64,000 nucleotides of DNA, from NCBI GenBank assembly GCA_015501605.1, contig JADNRZ010000009.1:558001-622000 (forward strand). Reading direction: 5' to 3'. Source of the stretch: Panaeolus papilionaceus (Eukaryota > Basidiomycota > Agaricomycetes > Agaricales). A program made the translations under genes and the position numbers. The notes under the pieces are model-generated. The model ran no database searches. It was not told the origin of the DNA and saw only the letters and a list, made by a program, of their open reading frames with translations. This document shows positions 11,934 to 24,350 of the stretch, piece by piece. Numbering within the stretch: position 1 is the stretch's first letter; each line of letters begins with the position of its first letter.

Positions 11934-14328
11934 TTATGGAAGGGCCAAGAATGCTGTCTTGAGCTTATCGAAGTTGGGTGTACCAACACCAGTAACTGGG
12001 TCCCAGCCAGTAGTGGCAGTAAATCCAGCAGTGCCTAAACATTCGTGAGTGAGACTCTCCTTTCAAATCCTGGGGAAAGTACATACCGCAACCTTGGTTT
12101 CCGCCACTGGTGATGTCGTTGAATGCTCCTGCAAAGCTTGCGGAATAAATCTAGAGATTCATCAGCTTGTTTGACCTTCTCTGCTTTATAGCAGTTACTT
12201 ACTGATGGATTGATGAATCCAACAGGCTTCTTTCCAGCGGCGATACGAGCGTCATTAATCAAAGTGATCAACGAACCGACAACGGGTGACGAAGCCGAGG
12301 TTCCAAATACGAGACTGAATTCTCCATCGATTCCAATAACGTAGTTGGCTCTGAAAAGTATAGTTCAGAAGAGTGTTGAATCGTGATTATGGGCGTGACA
12401 CATACCCGTTAGCAGATAAGTCCGGGAACGCTCTGACTTTGCCTGTGTTGTTGAATTGTACAGAAGTAAATTTAGGTGGGTGATTCTTCAGGAAGCTGGT
12501 GACGGCGGTGGCCTGGTAAGATGGCATGCTATTGGCAACATTAGCAATTGTCACAGAAGGAAAACTGGACAACATACGGGAAAATGTTGGAGAATCCTCC
12601 ACCAGAGAAGATAACCTGCTCACAAGCGCCCTCCGGGTCATTGACAGTGGACCCTGGATTGACTTGAGTAGCGCCAACAGCGGTGACGAAGGGGCAAGTG
12701 ACCGGGAATCCTGGGTTGAATTTGGTTCCGCCCTTGTTCACGACGACACCTAAAAATACTTTATTAACTACACGCGTCGTTGACGTATGAACCAATGATT
12801 TACCCTTAGAGTTCAGACAAACTCCGCCTCCTCCAGCAACACCATCATCACCACTGCTGTATAGGACAGTTGTTCCGAGCATGCCGAGTTTAGCATATTC
12901 CGTGCATTGACGATTGGCGAAAGCAGCCGTGACGCTGGCTTCATCTTGACCGTAGGATACCGAAACGACGAAAGGTGGGGCTACGATTCCACAAGATTCT
13001 GGCCCTTTAAAGCCTCCAGCGGCTGTGTCAGGGTAGATACCATCCTGTATAAGTTCATATTAATAGACAACGACAAAAGGATATTTTAGCCCTTACCTGA
13101 GTGGGGTCATCACCTCCCTCAAAGGTGCAGAAGGAGCCATCGACAGCGTCAAGCCAGTTATCAAATCCGGCACCTTCTACAAGGTCACCAGTCTGCAACA
13201 AGGTGATGGGCTGGGGTGCTGTCAAACCCATAGCGTACTCAAGATCGAGATCACTCTCTCCGTTCATGTCAAAGCTTTGATCAGTAGTCTGAACAACGGC
13301 TAAACAAGGGTATTAGCGTCAAGTGTATTCTTAGACATACAATCATCCTCACCTCCATCGATAAGAACATTGGCGGGGCGGACACCGACAAGGCTGGGAG
13401 AGAAGTTCCTGAAGAAGAGATCGAGATCAGGACCCAAAAATGCCTGAGGTGTGAATTCGACTGGACACAACCAAGGATAGATTTTGATAAGCAATCGATG
13501 TATCATCGACGTATTTAGGACTCACCAATGCCATAACTGTTCTTCGAAGTTGCGACAGGGGTGTAGTCGACATTATAAAGAGCACGGAGGCAGTCCAAAG
13601 TGATCATTTGGTCGCAGTTTTCCAGAGATGGGGTAATTGTCACCGCTTTGGAGGACTTCTTGGGACCGTTACGCAAAGATGGCATACCGAGACCACCACC
13701 TCGCTTCTGAAGAGCAAGTGGGGACGGGCGTTGATTAAACTGTACGGTGGGTCTGATGAGGTCGATATGCCGACGGATGTGAGCAGGGACAGAGTAGTTG
13801 TGGCAGCCTAGTCGCGACAGTCAGACTTCGTGGATGATGTTTCCAATGAATGTAGAACATACCAAATTGTTCGGCACCTGTTTCGGTGTGGGTGTAAACG
13901 TGATACTCAGTGTTGAGTAGCTCTTCAACCTCAGCAGTGGTGGCGTCCACAGAGACCCAGCCTTTATTGGCAGAAATCTTGAGGCGATCCCTCGAAATAC
14001 CAGAGTCCGCAAGCCAGTTGATAACATTGTCGACGGTCTCCTTGCTTGGAGCGAAAGTCTCGATAATTTCTTCGGGGGTGAAGTGTTGACCAAAGTTGGG
14101 TGATTCGGGATGTGAGACCGACATGAGCATCTCTTCGACCTTGTGCAGATTCTGCTGAGAGAGTCCGAATCTCATGGGGAGAACCTTGTTTGCATCAAGT
14201 CGATGCGAGAGGACCCAGTCGACGGGGTCTGCAGCACGCTTCTCGTGTAGAACATGAGGAGAGCGGCGTGACGGGGCGGCGATGGCCAGACCCACAAGGG
14301 CTGCTAGCAGGGAGAGCTTGATGTGCAT
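11934..14328 (-). CDS. Secreted sedolisin-type serine protease (S53), copy 1
   Basis: Ten exons, 5' to 3': 13863-14328, 13526-13807, 13353-13460, 13097-13299, 12804-13044, 12578-12749, 12406-12528, 12203-12350, 12087-12150 and 11934-12034. The model gives 635 residues. The protein has a signal peptide (first ~17 residues, ending LAIA), then a long activation propeptide (PMRFGLSQQN and SHPESPNFGQHFTPEE), then the S53 catalytic domain. The catalytic Glu/Asp lie in NGESDLD (about E300 and D304), the oxyanion Asp in YSSGDDG (about D419), and the nucleophile in FGTSASSP (about S550). C-terminal Ca-site features, DITSGG and GWDPVTGVGTPN, are present. All catalytic residues are intact, so this is probably an active, acid-acting extracellular peptidase (tripeptidyl-peptidase or grifolisin/aorsin type). 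It is the most intron-poor of the three copies in the window. Confidence 0.93.
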
Positions 14329-16773
14329 GGTTATTCCTGCAGGAGCCTTGGGTCTATCGTGCGAGGAGGTTGCACATTTTTATAGGTGTGCAGCATAATC
14401 AGAGGTCGACGCGAAAGTATTAATGGACAAGGAAATTACACGCGTCCATGTGCATAGCACGGCAGTGCTCCGAATGTATACAGTTCAAAGCCTTTGTAGT
14501 ATGGTATTTTCCCTGCGTGATCGACCGTTTCGCCAGTGTTGAGGTACAGTAAAGGAGATCTAAGTCGCTTCACTAAAGAAAACACGCGATATCTTTATCT
14601 CCTTGAGAAATAGGAAGAACAGGCTAAAAATAGATCAACACCTGTGCTCGTAGATGCGATCACGTAGCGAGCAACAACTTCGGGGAGTCGTACATCTTTG
14701 TGTGTTTCTCGGCATAGAAAGGGGCATCCAATAGGCTAACAGATTGTAGAGTTGACGTATCCCAGTGGCTGTCACTCGAAGATGAATGAATGTCCAACCA
14801 GTCATAGTCAAACGTGGAGAAAAAACAGCCGCATTATACAGAACCGGTGCGCAGGCCGTGTTCTGGAGAGGGAATAAACTCTCAGCGATGGATGGCGACA
14901 CAGTAAGCATAAGCGACAATTCCGTGCTAGGCCACATGTTGCTGAAAGATATTTTCTGCATGGGATTTCAAAGCTAGGAGCATATGGGCTCTGCAAAAGC
15001 GCCTTATCTCGTGTGACCAGCAAGAATAAGTGATACAATGCGATTCCGTCCGGCTGGCAGAGCTAGCTGATTGAAGATCCCAGGGCTTACAACGCCATGC
15101 TGTGCAAAAGGGTATTGAGGTTTCCGAGGCCTATCGTGACAGGATTGCTCCGTTTGATCGCTTGGACAACAACGTCTATTCGCCTATTCGTCCATGACGA
15201 CTCGCAGATAAGATAGCCGAGTTCTGTGTTAGGTATTAGTCGGTACCATGAGCAGCCGAATACAAAAATCATGAGTGTTCATAGTGGTTGAGTTCAAAGG
15301 GAGATTCATCAGCAAAATAATCAAAACCTGTTTTGTCGTTCTGGCACTGACCATTATGTAACAGACCTTGCCTCACTGATATGCCAGTGCATGGACGTGC
15401 ACTGAGGTACCATTCTGCTATTAAGTATATATTCAATAAACCATCTTGATGGTAGACTTGTCTGGAAATAAAATGGTTGTATTTTGTTCATGATACATGT
15501 GTCAGAATTGTAGCATGCTTATATTCCCTGACACCGCCTGATATTCACCTTGGGAAAAAGGACTTAGCAAAATTCCTTCGATTGGATGTGACAGACAGCA
15601 CACCGTCACGCCTGTGATGCTTATGAACACTACACGTGATAGTTGGTTCATAATTCAGCACGAAGTTCGAGGACCCTCATGCGACCTCTCTCACTTAACT
15701 CACTACCAGGCCTGTGACTTGGGCCCCTCACCCGAGGGACTGCGTCACCAGTCTAACTCACTACGATTCCTCCTAATTTCCCTTAAGGTGAGCTAGTTGA
15801 GCTAGAATAATATAAGGTACGACTGGCTTGTCATATCTCTCAACATTAACAGGCACTAACACCTATTTAAACTTTATAGGTATAGTTCTATGCTCATGGG
15901 TTGGTTCGTTTGAAGGGTTCAGGTATGTTCCTTTTTACTTTCTAGCAATTGTCGCACCTAAATTAAAACTGTATTTTCAAGGCAACACCTCCACTTTTCA
16001 AACATCGTGACGTGCTAGTGTGCCATTTCCACTCGTTTCTTCCTCCAATCTTTCAGCATGTAGTTATATAGAGGACAGCACTATGGAGAATATTAATTGG
16101 CTCACAGTTTGGACACCCCTTCTCATGATTAATTAATACTCTAGTAGAATATTGTTTTGAGTTCTAATGTATATTTCCGTTAAATGATAATGACATGTTT
16201 TTCCATCTATTTATTTCATGACCAACCGCAAGAAATCTGGGATCCAGTTCTAGCATGATATGAACTACGACTTCAACTGGCAATCTGCGACATAAATTAT
16301 TTCTCTGCTAATGTCAAGCCATTCTGATATCAATCTGATGACACTGACATATCAGAGGGTGGGCTTATAAGGTCGATATATGGTATGTTGTAAGATTATG
16401 CCAGATTATACCGCTGACAGCAAGTTACATCGATTACATGACCCTTATGATGCATTATCTGAACCTCTTAAATTTACTGATGTTCAAGTTTTGATTGTCG
16501 ATGTTCAACTTCGACCACAGCAACCCTTAAGGACCAAATATGTACAACGTCAGCAGCCCCTATTACCTGTCTTGATCTACACTTTTTGATGAGTGACACA
16601 AGTGCCTACTACATGATGCTCATCAGGCAGAGGAATACTTATCAACAATACTAATCATCACTTTTAGCGACTTCGGATAATTGGTAGCTGCGAATAAGAG
16701 AAAAATATTGATGCCATTGGTGCGATAACATTTTAACCTTGCTAATAATACAAACTGTCTTAATGCACCTGTT
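14329..16773. other. Gene-poor AT-rich spacer between sedolisins 1 and 2
   Basis: There is no supported gene in 2.4 kb. Bases 15300-16700 are notably AT-rich compared with neighbouring coding DNA, with only short frames. I saw no terminal repeats or transposase/reverse-transcriptase motifs, though an old decayed element cannot be excluded. Confidence 0.4.
14377..14383 (-). promoter_or_regulatory. Probable TATA box of sedolisin copy 1
   Basis: Read on the minus strand, TATAAAA lies about 50 bp upstream of the start codon at 14328. Copy 3 has TATAAAT at a similar distance from its start, which supports the call. Confidence 0.5.
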
Positions 16774-19672
16774 CTAAGGGAGCACCAACGCAAGTTCGAT
16801 TAATTTCGTGAGATTTGGTGTGCCAACACCTGATTGTAAATGTCATTAGACCACAACGACAGGTGACTCGATGATTGCAAAAATACGTACCAGTAACGGG
16901 ATCCCATCCAGTCGTACTATTTATAAAAGAAACGATTGATCAGTATTTCGTTATAGAAAGCTAAAATTCGACGGGTCTTACGCAGTAAATCCAGGTGTTC
17001 CTAAAGTTTTCATTATGAGAAGTGAGAAAATGTTTATTGCAATAGGTAGGAGTCCCGAAGGGTATTAATAACTCACCACAGCCTTGATTGCCACCTGAGG
17101 TAATATCATTGAATGCGCCTCGGAAAAGCGGCGAATAGAGCTATGAAGCATTAGCACTAATATACCGCGGATACGGTCAAAGTTACTCACCAATGGATTC
17201 AAGAACCCAACAGGTTTCTTCCCGATTGCGAGGCGGGCATCATTTACCAAGGTAATGATTGAGCCGACAACGGGTGATGATGCCGACGTTCCAAAGACGA
17301 GGTTAAATGCGCCATCGATTCCTACAGCGAGAGATGTGAGTTTGAGTAACCATCATCATTCTGATATTTGTTACATACCGATCACATAATTGGCGCTGTA
17401 GGAGTAGCTTTCAATCTCTATTACAACGAACTATTGCAAAATATTGCTTACCCATTAGCAGCAACATCAGGGAAGCCTCGGGCCTAGCAAGCGTCAGTAT
17501 CACAACCACTATTTGTAACGGAGCGCACTCACATTGCCACTATTGTTGAACTGACCATTTGTGAACGGTGGTGGGTGGTTCTTTAAGAAGGAGCGAACAG
17601 CATTGGCTTGATATGAAGGCATTCTAGGAGGGACGATTTTATTGAGGGTTCACCCCACCCGACCCAAGTTAAGGATGGCTTACGGGAAGATGTTGGAGAA
17701 ACCTCCACCGGAGAAGATAACCTGTTCACATGCGCCTTCGGGATCGTTGACGGTGTTTCCGGGATTGATCTGAGTGGCTCCAACTGCAGTGACGAAGGGG
17801 CAGGATGCCTACAAACGGGATAAGCGCGCGACACAATAAAAAACGGGGCTCGACCTACTGGGAAACCAGGGTTAAAGACAGTACCTCCTGGGCCCACTGA
17901 AGGGTCGACAGGGTTGTCTGTCGAATGGTGTTGATTAATCAGTCTGGATCGCATGAAGCCCAGATTAATACTTACGATTTGCGTCCAAGCAGATACCACC
18001 ATTTCCAGCGACGCCAAAGTCCCCACTACTGTGGAAAACGGTAGTGCCCATCAGTCCGAGCTGTAGACACGAGTCAGTCTCGCCATCGTATAAATGCTAA
18101 CTTTATTTACCTTAGCGTACTCAGCGCATTGCCTATTAGCGAAAGCGGGAGTGACGGTCTGCTCATCTTGCAAGAAGGACACAGAAACGGTGTGTGGGGG
18201 TGCTACAATACCGCATGATTCTGGGCCTTTGAACCCTCCAGCCAGAGGATCGGGATAAATGCCGTCCTAAAGGAGGACATATATTAAGCATATGCCAGAA
18301 AGAAAAATAGACATTTTGAACCTGATTAGGATCATCGCCGCCCTCAAAGGTGCAGAAAGAGGCGTCAACAGCATCGAGCCAGTTATCAAAGCCGGCGCCT
18401 AATGATCACGCCAAGACATCAATATCAGGGGCAAGGTGTAATGTCAAACAATTAAGAAATATGTACCTTCGACAAGGTCACCAGTTTGGAGGAGCGTGAT
18501 GGGCTGAGGCGCGCTTAAGCTCATGGAGTACTGAAGATCAAGGTCACTCTCTCCATTGAAGTCGAAACTCTGATTGGCGGTTTGAACGACAGCTGTCAGG
18601 GTCTATGATTAGCCACGCGTTCGACTGAAGCTTCTAAAGTGCATCTTACCTCCGTCGATCAAGACAGCCTTTGGCCTGACACCGACCAAGCTCGGGGAGA
18701 AATTTCTAAACATAGTCAGTGAGCTGTTTATTATCATACATCCTCTATGCAGATCACCTGAAGAAGAGATCCAAATCACCGGCCAAGAATGCTTGAGGGG
18801 TGAATTCGACTAATGACACATAGATACCCTGTTGGTGAACATATACATAAATAAATGGTGAAATCGACGCACCGATGCCGTAACTGTTTTTGTTGGTGGC
18901 AATAGGCTTGTGCTTGATGTCATACAGTGCCCTTAAGCAATCTGGGGTAATGAACTGATCACAGTTCTCCAAGTTGGGTGTGATCCTGACTGCCTGGGAC
19001 GATGCCCTCTTTGGTCCATTAAAGATGGAGGGCTTGCCAAGACCACCGGTTCGACGTTCCAAGCGGTGGGATGATGGGAGTCGCTGGTTGGAGTGAACGG
19101 TGGGCCTGATGATATCGATGTGTTCTTTCACATGTGCGGGGACTGAGTAATGATGGCAGCCTGAGGAAACTCAGTTGAGAAGGGTGTTTATAATATAAGA
19201 GGCGAGTGAACATACCCAGAGTCTCCTCTCCCGACGAGTGAGAGAAAACATGATATTCCGTTTGAAGAAGCTCCTCTGCCTCGGTGACAGTGGCATTGAG
19301 ATGGATCCAACTCTTGTTACCGGACAAGCGAATACGCTCGCGGGCAATGCCTGAATCGGTGAGCCAGTTCATCACTTCATCGATGGATTCCGCACTCGGG
19401 GCAAATGTCTCCATCACTTGCTCTGGGGTATAGTGCTGACTGTATTTCGGGGACTCGGGATGTGAGATTTCGAGGAGTAGTTCCTCAAGACGGTGCATGT
19501 TCTGCTGAGTAAGACCGAATTTCATGGGCAAAATCAGGTCAGAGTCGAGCCGCCTGCTCTGGACCCATTCAGGCGACAGAGCTGCCCTTCGTTCATGTAA
19601 GACATGAGTAGAACGGGGCGAAGGTGCCGCTATGGCAAGGCCTGTGAGGAACAACGAGAACAAGAGGCGCAT
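16774..19672 (-). CDS. Secreted sedolisin-type serine protease (S53), copy 2
   Basis: Eighteen exons, 5' to 3': 19216-19672, 18873-19160, 18758-18809, 18650-18705, 18467-18592, 18322-18398, 18111-18266, 17976-18060, 17859-17917, 17684-17808, 17533-17623, 17452-17483, 17379-17395, 17191-17321, 17077-17140, 16982-17000, 16891-16916 and 16774-16829. The model gives 638 residues. The N-terminus has a signal peptide (MRLLFSLFLTGLAIA), then a propeptide (PMKFGLTQQN). The catalytic set is complete: NGESDLD (about E299 and D303), HSSGDFG with the oxyanion Asp, and FGTSASSP (about S553). The end of the domain reads GWDPVTGVGTPN across an intron. It is adjacent to copy 1 in the same orientation, so a tandem duplication is likely, yet it has 17 introns against 9. 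Several exons are very short (17, 19 and 26 nt). Confidence 0.92.
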
Positions 19673-20271
19673 CTTGGGAAGCGACTGGGGGTGCGCAGTC
19701 GGGAGGGGGCATTTTTAAAGCTTTTGTCGAGAATCACCGGAAGACACAGTGTTCTGATAAGTCTAAATATAACGGTACGGTGGGTACTGGTTGGTGAAAT
19801 AAAGTCTGCCGCTTCTTGATACCATGAGGGTCATGGAAATAATGTCTTATTCGCGGAGAGCGTGAGGTAGTCGGTATTCCAAAGAATATCCGGAGGCTTA
19901 GGCCAGCCAACATACAGTTTTTCGAAACTATTTCGAAAGTCCCTTGGACAACTATCGCAGACCAAATGAGGCGGTGTATATTGCACGGATCCATGATGAT
20001 ACCCCAAGCTGTTCAATAAACCTGACTGATGGTAGGCCTACTGCAGGATCAATGATAAGCGATTTCCGAAGAACAGAGCGATGAGAATAAACTCACGATA
20101 GGTGTCTATATTTTAGCGATGTCTGAGAGAGAAATAGAGCCTATTAATAAATTTAGAGATATATACCGGGTGGGCACACAGATGTCAGTCGGTAAATATA
20201 CCTGACATATTTGGCTGGTTTAGAATGGCTTACTGAAAGTAGAATTAAAATATTAGTCAAACTCTAAGGAC
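19673..20271. other. Intergenic between sedolisin 2 and HIS1
   Basis: About 0.6 kb with no supported gene. A TTTAAAA-like element near 19711-19717 (minus strand) is about 40 bp upstream of the sedolisin 2 start and could serve as its TATA box. The distal part should be the 3' flank of HIS1. Confidence 0.4.
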
Positions 20272-21728
20272 CTAAACTCTACAGTTGTCAAGGTTGAACA
20301 CGAGGACATCCTCAGCACCAATATCCACAAGTTCATCCATAACGTGTGCAAGCCGCTTTTTCTCCACCATTACGCTCACGGCAACCCATTTCTCATCCTC
20401 CAACGGACTGATAGTAGGTGCCCTCCTGCCAGGAGCAATCTGAGTGGCCTGTGCAAGCTTCTCTCGCAGGATGTTGTACTGGCAGACGATGTATTTTTCT
20501 GCAGCAATGACACCAGCGATACGCTTCGTGATCATATTGATGAGGGAGGTTAGGTGCTGATTCTTAGGTTGTGAGGATCGAATGAGGACGGCTTCTGTGG
20601 GGAGGACAGTGGCAATGGCGTGGAGGCCCGCGGCTCTCATAGTGTCTCCAGATTCTGCAGTCGTGTGGGATTAGTTACTTAGAAGGCAGCAAAAGGCTAT
20701 TCAAACGCACCAACAAGGTCAACTATGGACGGAAAGGGGTCAGAAAGTCGTACGACGGCACAGGATGAAACTTTACGTACCAATTCCATCAGCCAATCCC
20801 AAAGCGCACGCAGCTTCTACACTTCCGCCCACATATTCAATTTTGGTACACTGATCACCTGTTAAACCAAGTTTCTGGTCGATCTTCTTGAAATATTCCC
20901 CTGCGAGAACTTCAAAACTGGTGACGACCCGCTTTCCGGCGAGGTCTTCGACCGACTTGATGGGACCTGCTTCTGGTACTTGAACTTGTAAGGAGCACTT
21001 CCCAAACCCAAGACGCAGCTCTTCCGTCACGTAATTTTGCATTTCTGACTCGAGAATGACGTCGTGACCAGTGATCCCGAGGTCGACATTACCTTTGCCG
21101 ACGAAGGAAGGAATATCGGATGCTGGGAGGAAAATACTAAATGTCGATTTAGTTTTCAAGATGTATAAGAATGGTGCAGTACTCACAGAGCAATTGGATG
21201 ATTTAATGACACACAGACATCTAATCTGCTGTGTCTTCGAAATTGAATGTCAGCCCCTAATCCAGGGTCAGAACAACACCATTTGCCCTCAAAAAGCGTT
21301 TATTACCAGATAATAAAGAAAGACATTTTTCATGTAATCTTCCTGCGTGTAATCAGTACGACGTTTGATGTTAATCATGTTCACTAAATTGCACCTTTTT
21401 TGGGGATTGCAAATAGTAATCGACCCGCCAATGCTTCTGTATCTTTAAAGCCAATAGATCAGACGATTTATAAAATTAATAAGACTATGTAATAAGCTCA
21501 CTCATAATGAATGTATCTTTGTGATGAGGGTTAGTTTGAGGATGATGACTGGTAGGAGTGGGATTCGCGATAACGATGACCTGCTCATCGTGCTTATGTC
21601 CGCCTAAATTTCCGAAATCAATATTTCAGTGGCTGTGCAATGGTCCGATCAATCCGACCCAGCCAGCGACACTCACCAAGATCCTTCAATGCAGCAATTT
21701 GAACTATTGTTGTAGTCGTCGAGGACAT
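20272..21728 (-). CDS. HIS1: ATP phosphoribosyltransferase
   Basis: Eight exons, 5' to 3': 21677-21728, 21502-21603, 21395-21442, 21307-21342, 21187-21256, 20781-21136, 20711-20722 (12 nt) and 20272-20654. The model gives 352 residues. The enzyme catalyses the first, feedback-controlled step of histidine synthesis (ATP + PRPP to phosphoribosyl-ATP). Diagnostic stretches are RLLFAIPKKGRL, GADIQFRRHSRLDV, FLPASDIPSFVGKGNVDLGITG, DLAGKRVVTSFE and EYVGGSVEAA, then a C-terminal regulatory domain with TISPLEDEKWVAVSVMVEKK. Relative to the conserved start of the family there is an N-terminal extension of about 50 residues, encoded by the first two exons. A shorter start (ATG at 21505) would give about 302 residues, closer to the yeast length, but would leave a 4-nt first coding exon. 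The function is certain; the start is not. Confidence 0.95.
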
Positions 21729-22436
21729 CTGGAGAGAAAGAGGAAATAATAAAGGGTTAAAGGTCAACAAAAGGAACTAAACATCTGCGGCTTTACTTCC
21801 TACCTTTTTATTTCTTCGTATTATCCGAAATGTTGTCATGATTCGGAATTTCGACACACGTTTTGCCAAAGTTCTGACAAAGTTTTCAGAAACTTATCCA
21901 TCCAATGAACGTCCAAGTCTTCAACCATCTGACTTTTCTGATGGTCCTTACGGCTTTGAACGTTGGACCTTCACAGGTTCTTGAGAAGGGTGTCGCAATT
22001 AGCCGTGTTAGTCGGTGGAACCGAGCCCTATAGGCGCATTATTTCTGCCCACAATGACTCCCTGTAAAAGTACGTAGAAGAGGTGGGTTGGATCATTTGA
22101 CGATTTCTTGAATAATGCAGTGTCTAGAATTCAATGTATCGTCGTCTTTCCCACCATGCGGTGAACCTCAGGATGTCGCCATTTTCATTTCCGGGACCTA
22201 TGAAATGGGGCCAAACCTTCGACTTCGACGTCCCACGAAACAAAGGTCTATATCACCTTACGCTATTTGCAGAGCGGCCATTCGTATTGTGGGCCCGTTC
22301 TAGATGTCATCCAGTCATGTGTTCGCATTCAATACAGTATTTTCCACACGTCAAGGAGGATTAGACGCCGAATCGATCACTTAAAGCTTGGACTGTAGCA
22401 AAGGATTTTCAGCTCTCTCTCTGAACACCACCATCC
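21729..22436. other. Divergent promoter region (HIS1 / triplet gene 1)
   Basis: HIS1 leaves on the minus strand and the first triplet gene on the plus strand, so this 0.7 kb should hold both promoters. No other gene is supported. The shared element at 22360-22372 is listed separately. Confidence 0.5.
22360..22372 (+). promoter_or_regulatory. Shared upstream element ATTAGACGCCGAA (triplet gene 1)
   Basis: This 13-mer lies 77 bp upstream of the start codon of triplet gene 1. The same element, identical or with one change, stands about 100 bp upstream of genes 2 and 3. The surrounding promoter sequence is not obviously conserved, so this looks like a kept regulatory site or core-promoter piece. 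Confidence 0.55.
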
Positions 22437-23931
22437 ATGTCGCAATCTTACCAGTCACCCTGGACAAATAGCATCGTCATGGCCCCCAGTGGGAGGGGTG
22501 GCCCATCGCAACGGTCCTCTTCCACTCGCCCACCTTTTTCTGGTGGACATCGTCCATTCGTGAAATCGTCCACCAACTTGCCACCACCCCGAGAAATAAT
22601 GGAAGGGCTCGATGCCGCAAAGGTGGTCAAAAACTTTAGTGTGCCCAAGTACGACCCAAACCAAGAGGATATTCAAATCCAGAAACTTGCGTACATCGGT
22701 TCGTACAACTGGGTCAACGCTCCGCTCAATCAGCCCACTATAATTGTCCCCGGTATGCATATATCTAACAAAAGTGGAAATTACTGTCCAGCTCAATAAG
22801 CTTTCTAGGCTCTCCCCCACACTGGCGGAACCGTCAACTCCCTTACACCATCCCTCCTGACATGGGTGCTCGCTTCGTAAATCAGAACGGATACCGTATG
22901 CCTCGAACAGTTCTTCTTCCTCTCCTGTCTGCTGTCACCAGAGTTCAAGAGATCAAGAATGCAGAGCCGTTTGACTGGCGTTCGGTGGACATTGTTACAG
23001 ACAGAAATGGGCTGAGGGCCCTCACCCGATGGGTTGGAGGGGACCGAAAACGGAACTTCCGTATCGACCTCCAGCTCGCCGGAAATAAAACTGTTTTGAT
23101 GAATCGATGGTCTGATGTGGACCAGGAAATGTTCAACGGTCGTACTTTTGGTTTCAACTTCGAAAAGGATTCTACTATACCCGGTCCTGGATGTAAGCAA
23201 TCGACAGGTCACCACAGGATTGTCACCTACGTATGGCCCCTATTTTTTCGGCTTTTAGTCAACATTCACTGATGTTTCAACAGGATCTCAACGGTATTAA
23301 AATGGTCGTCCGTTTCGAGGTCGACGCCTGCCTTCCTCCACCTGCCAAATCTCCTCGTAAGAGCATAACGAACATCGACGAGCTCGCCGACAGCCTCGGA
23401 GGCATGAACATCGCCCAATCTTCACCTGCGTACAACCTATCCCCCCTCACCATCATTGACGGCGGCATTCAAATATCCAATGCGTCCGTCATCGAGCTCA
23501 CAACTCGATCCACCAACAATATCACAAATTACGGTTATGACTGGAAAGAAGCCTACCCACAGCTCTTCTTCTCTCAGACAGGTCACCACTTCCTCGCCAT
23601 CCACAACCGGGGGAAGTTCACCGAGGTCCAGAAACGCAAGTTGATCTCAGATGAACTTCAAGCGGTTGAGAAAGAAGCTCAGAAGGACCTGAAGAAGGTT
23701 CATGCCGCGCTTAAGCTCATACAGGAGACTGTGGTTGCCCACGGAAAGACTGGGAGGTTGAGCTTAGTTTGCCGTGATGGACAACTGAAGGCTTACTCTC
23801 GGCGCAGCAACGAGAGCTGCCTTCCGGATTCTGCGATGGAGCTTTTTGATATCCCAAGCGCTTCTGTTCCTGAAGCGTCCAATACAGATGGGAAGGATTC
23901 GAGCGTTAGTGCCGAGGGAGATGGCAAGTAA
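22437..23931 (+). CDS. Fungal 'GGPP synthetase-like' family protein, triplet gene 1
   Basis: Three exons (22437-22752, 22809-23230, 23284-23931) give 461 residues. The core motifs shared by the three copies are IGSYNWVNAPLNQPTIIVPG, FDWRSVDIVTDRN, a FRIDL strand, NFEKDST, TGHHRIVTYDLNG, MVVRFEVDAC, IELTTRS and YPQLFFSQT. From memory this family is common in fungi and is often labelled geranylgeranyl pyrophosphate synthetase, but it has none of the Asp-rich motifs (DDxxD) of prenyltransferases, so that name should not be trusted. The spacing of E-x-x-T followed by W, Q and a glycine turn reminds me of the DXO/RAI1 nuclease fold (inference only). This copy has a longer Ser/Pro-rich N-terminus and a unique acidic/serine tail. 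No signal peptide is visible. Confidence 0.85.
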
Positions 23932-24350
23932 TGAATTTCGCGTTAATAGTTCGTCAATGTCCAAGTCCACCACCTCCTGTTACTAGTTATTGCTCACTTG
24001 GTATTCTCGCTTATGCTATGTATATACATCATGATGCCCGCTATCATTACGTCGAAAAGGATGGAATTTTGCACAGTGAAATACCTCTCAAGGCGAGGCT
24101 GACTCGAAAGCATCTTCTCGAAGAACCTAGAACCTCATCAAGTCACAATTCAATTGACCCATTCTGTTTCACTGCATGGTGTGTATGCCGACAGTCTGCA
24201 CTAATCGATGTGGGCCGCGCTGCTAATCAAGATGCGCACGGCCCATGAAAATTAGACGCCGAAAATGTGGTGTATAAGTACGCTGTGGTTGAATATTTCT
24301 ACTTATCGCCCCATTGAAGCCTTTCTTCTTGATTACCGCTTATTATACTC
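23932..24350. other. Spacer and promoter between triplet genes 1 and 2
   Basis: The 3' flank of gene 1 and the promoter of gene 2. No gene is supported. It contains the shared element and a TATA-like sequence TATAAGTA at 24273-24280. Confidence 0.5.
24251..24280 (+). promoter_or_regulatory. Shared element plus TATA-like box (triplet gene 2)
   Basis: ATTAGACGCCGAA at 24251-24263 is followed 9 bp later by TATAAGTA (24273-24280). The start codon is at 24351. The arrangement matches gene 3, where the element is followed by the same TATAAGTA. Confidence 0.6.

Noticed and set aside
14329..16773. Transposon remnant in the AT-rich spacer
   Set aside because: There are no terminal repeats, target-site duplications or transposase/reverse-transcriptase motifs that I could see by eye.
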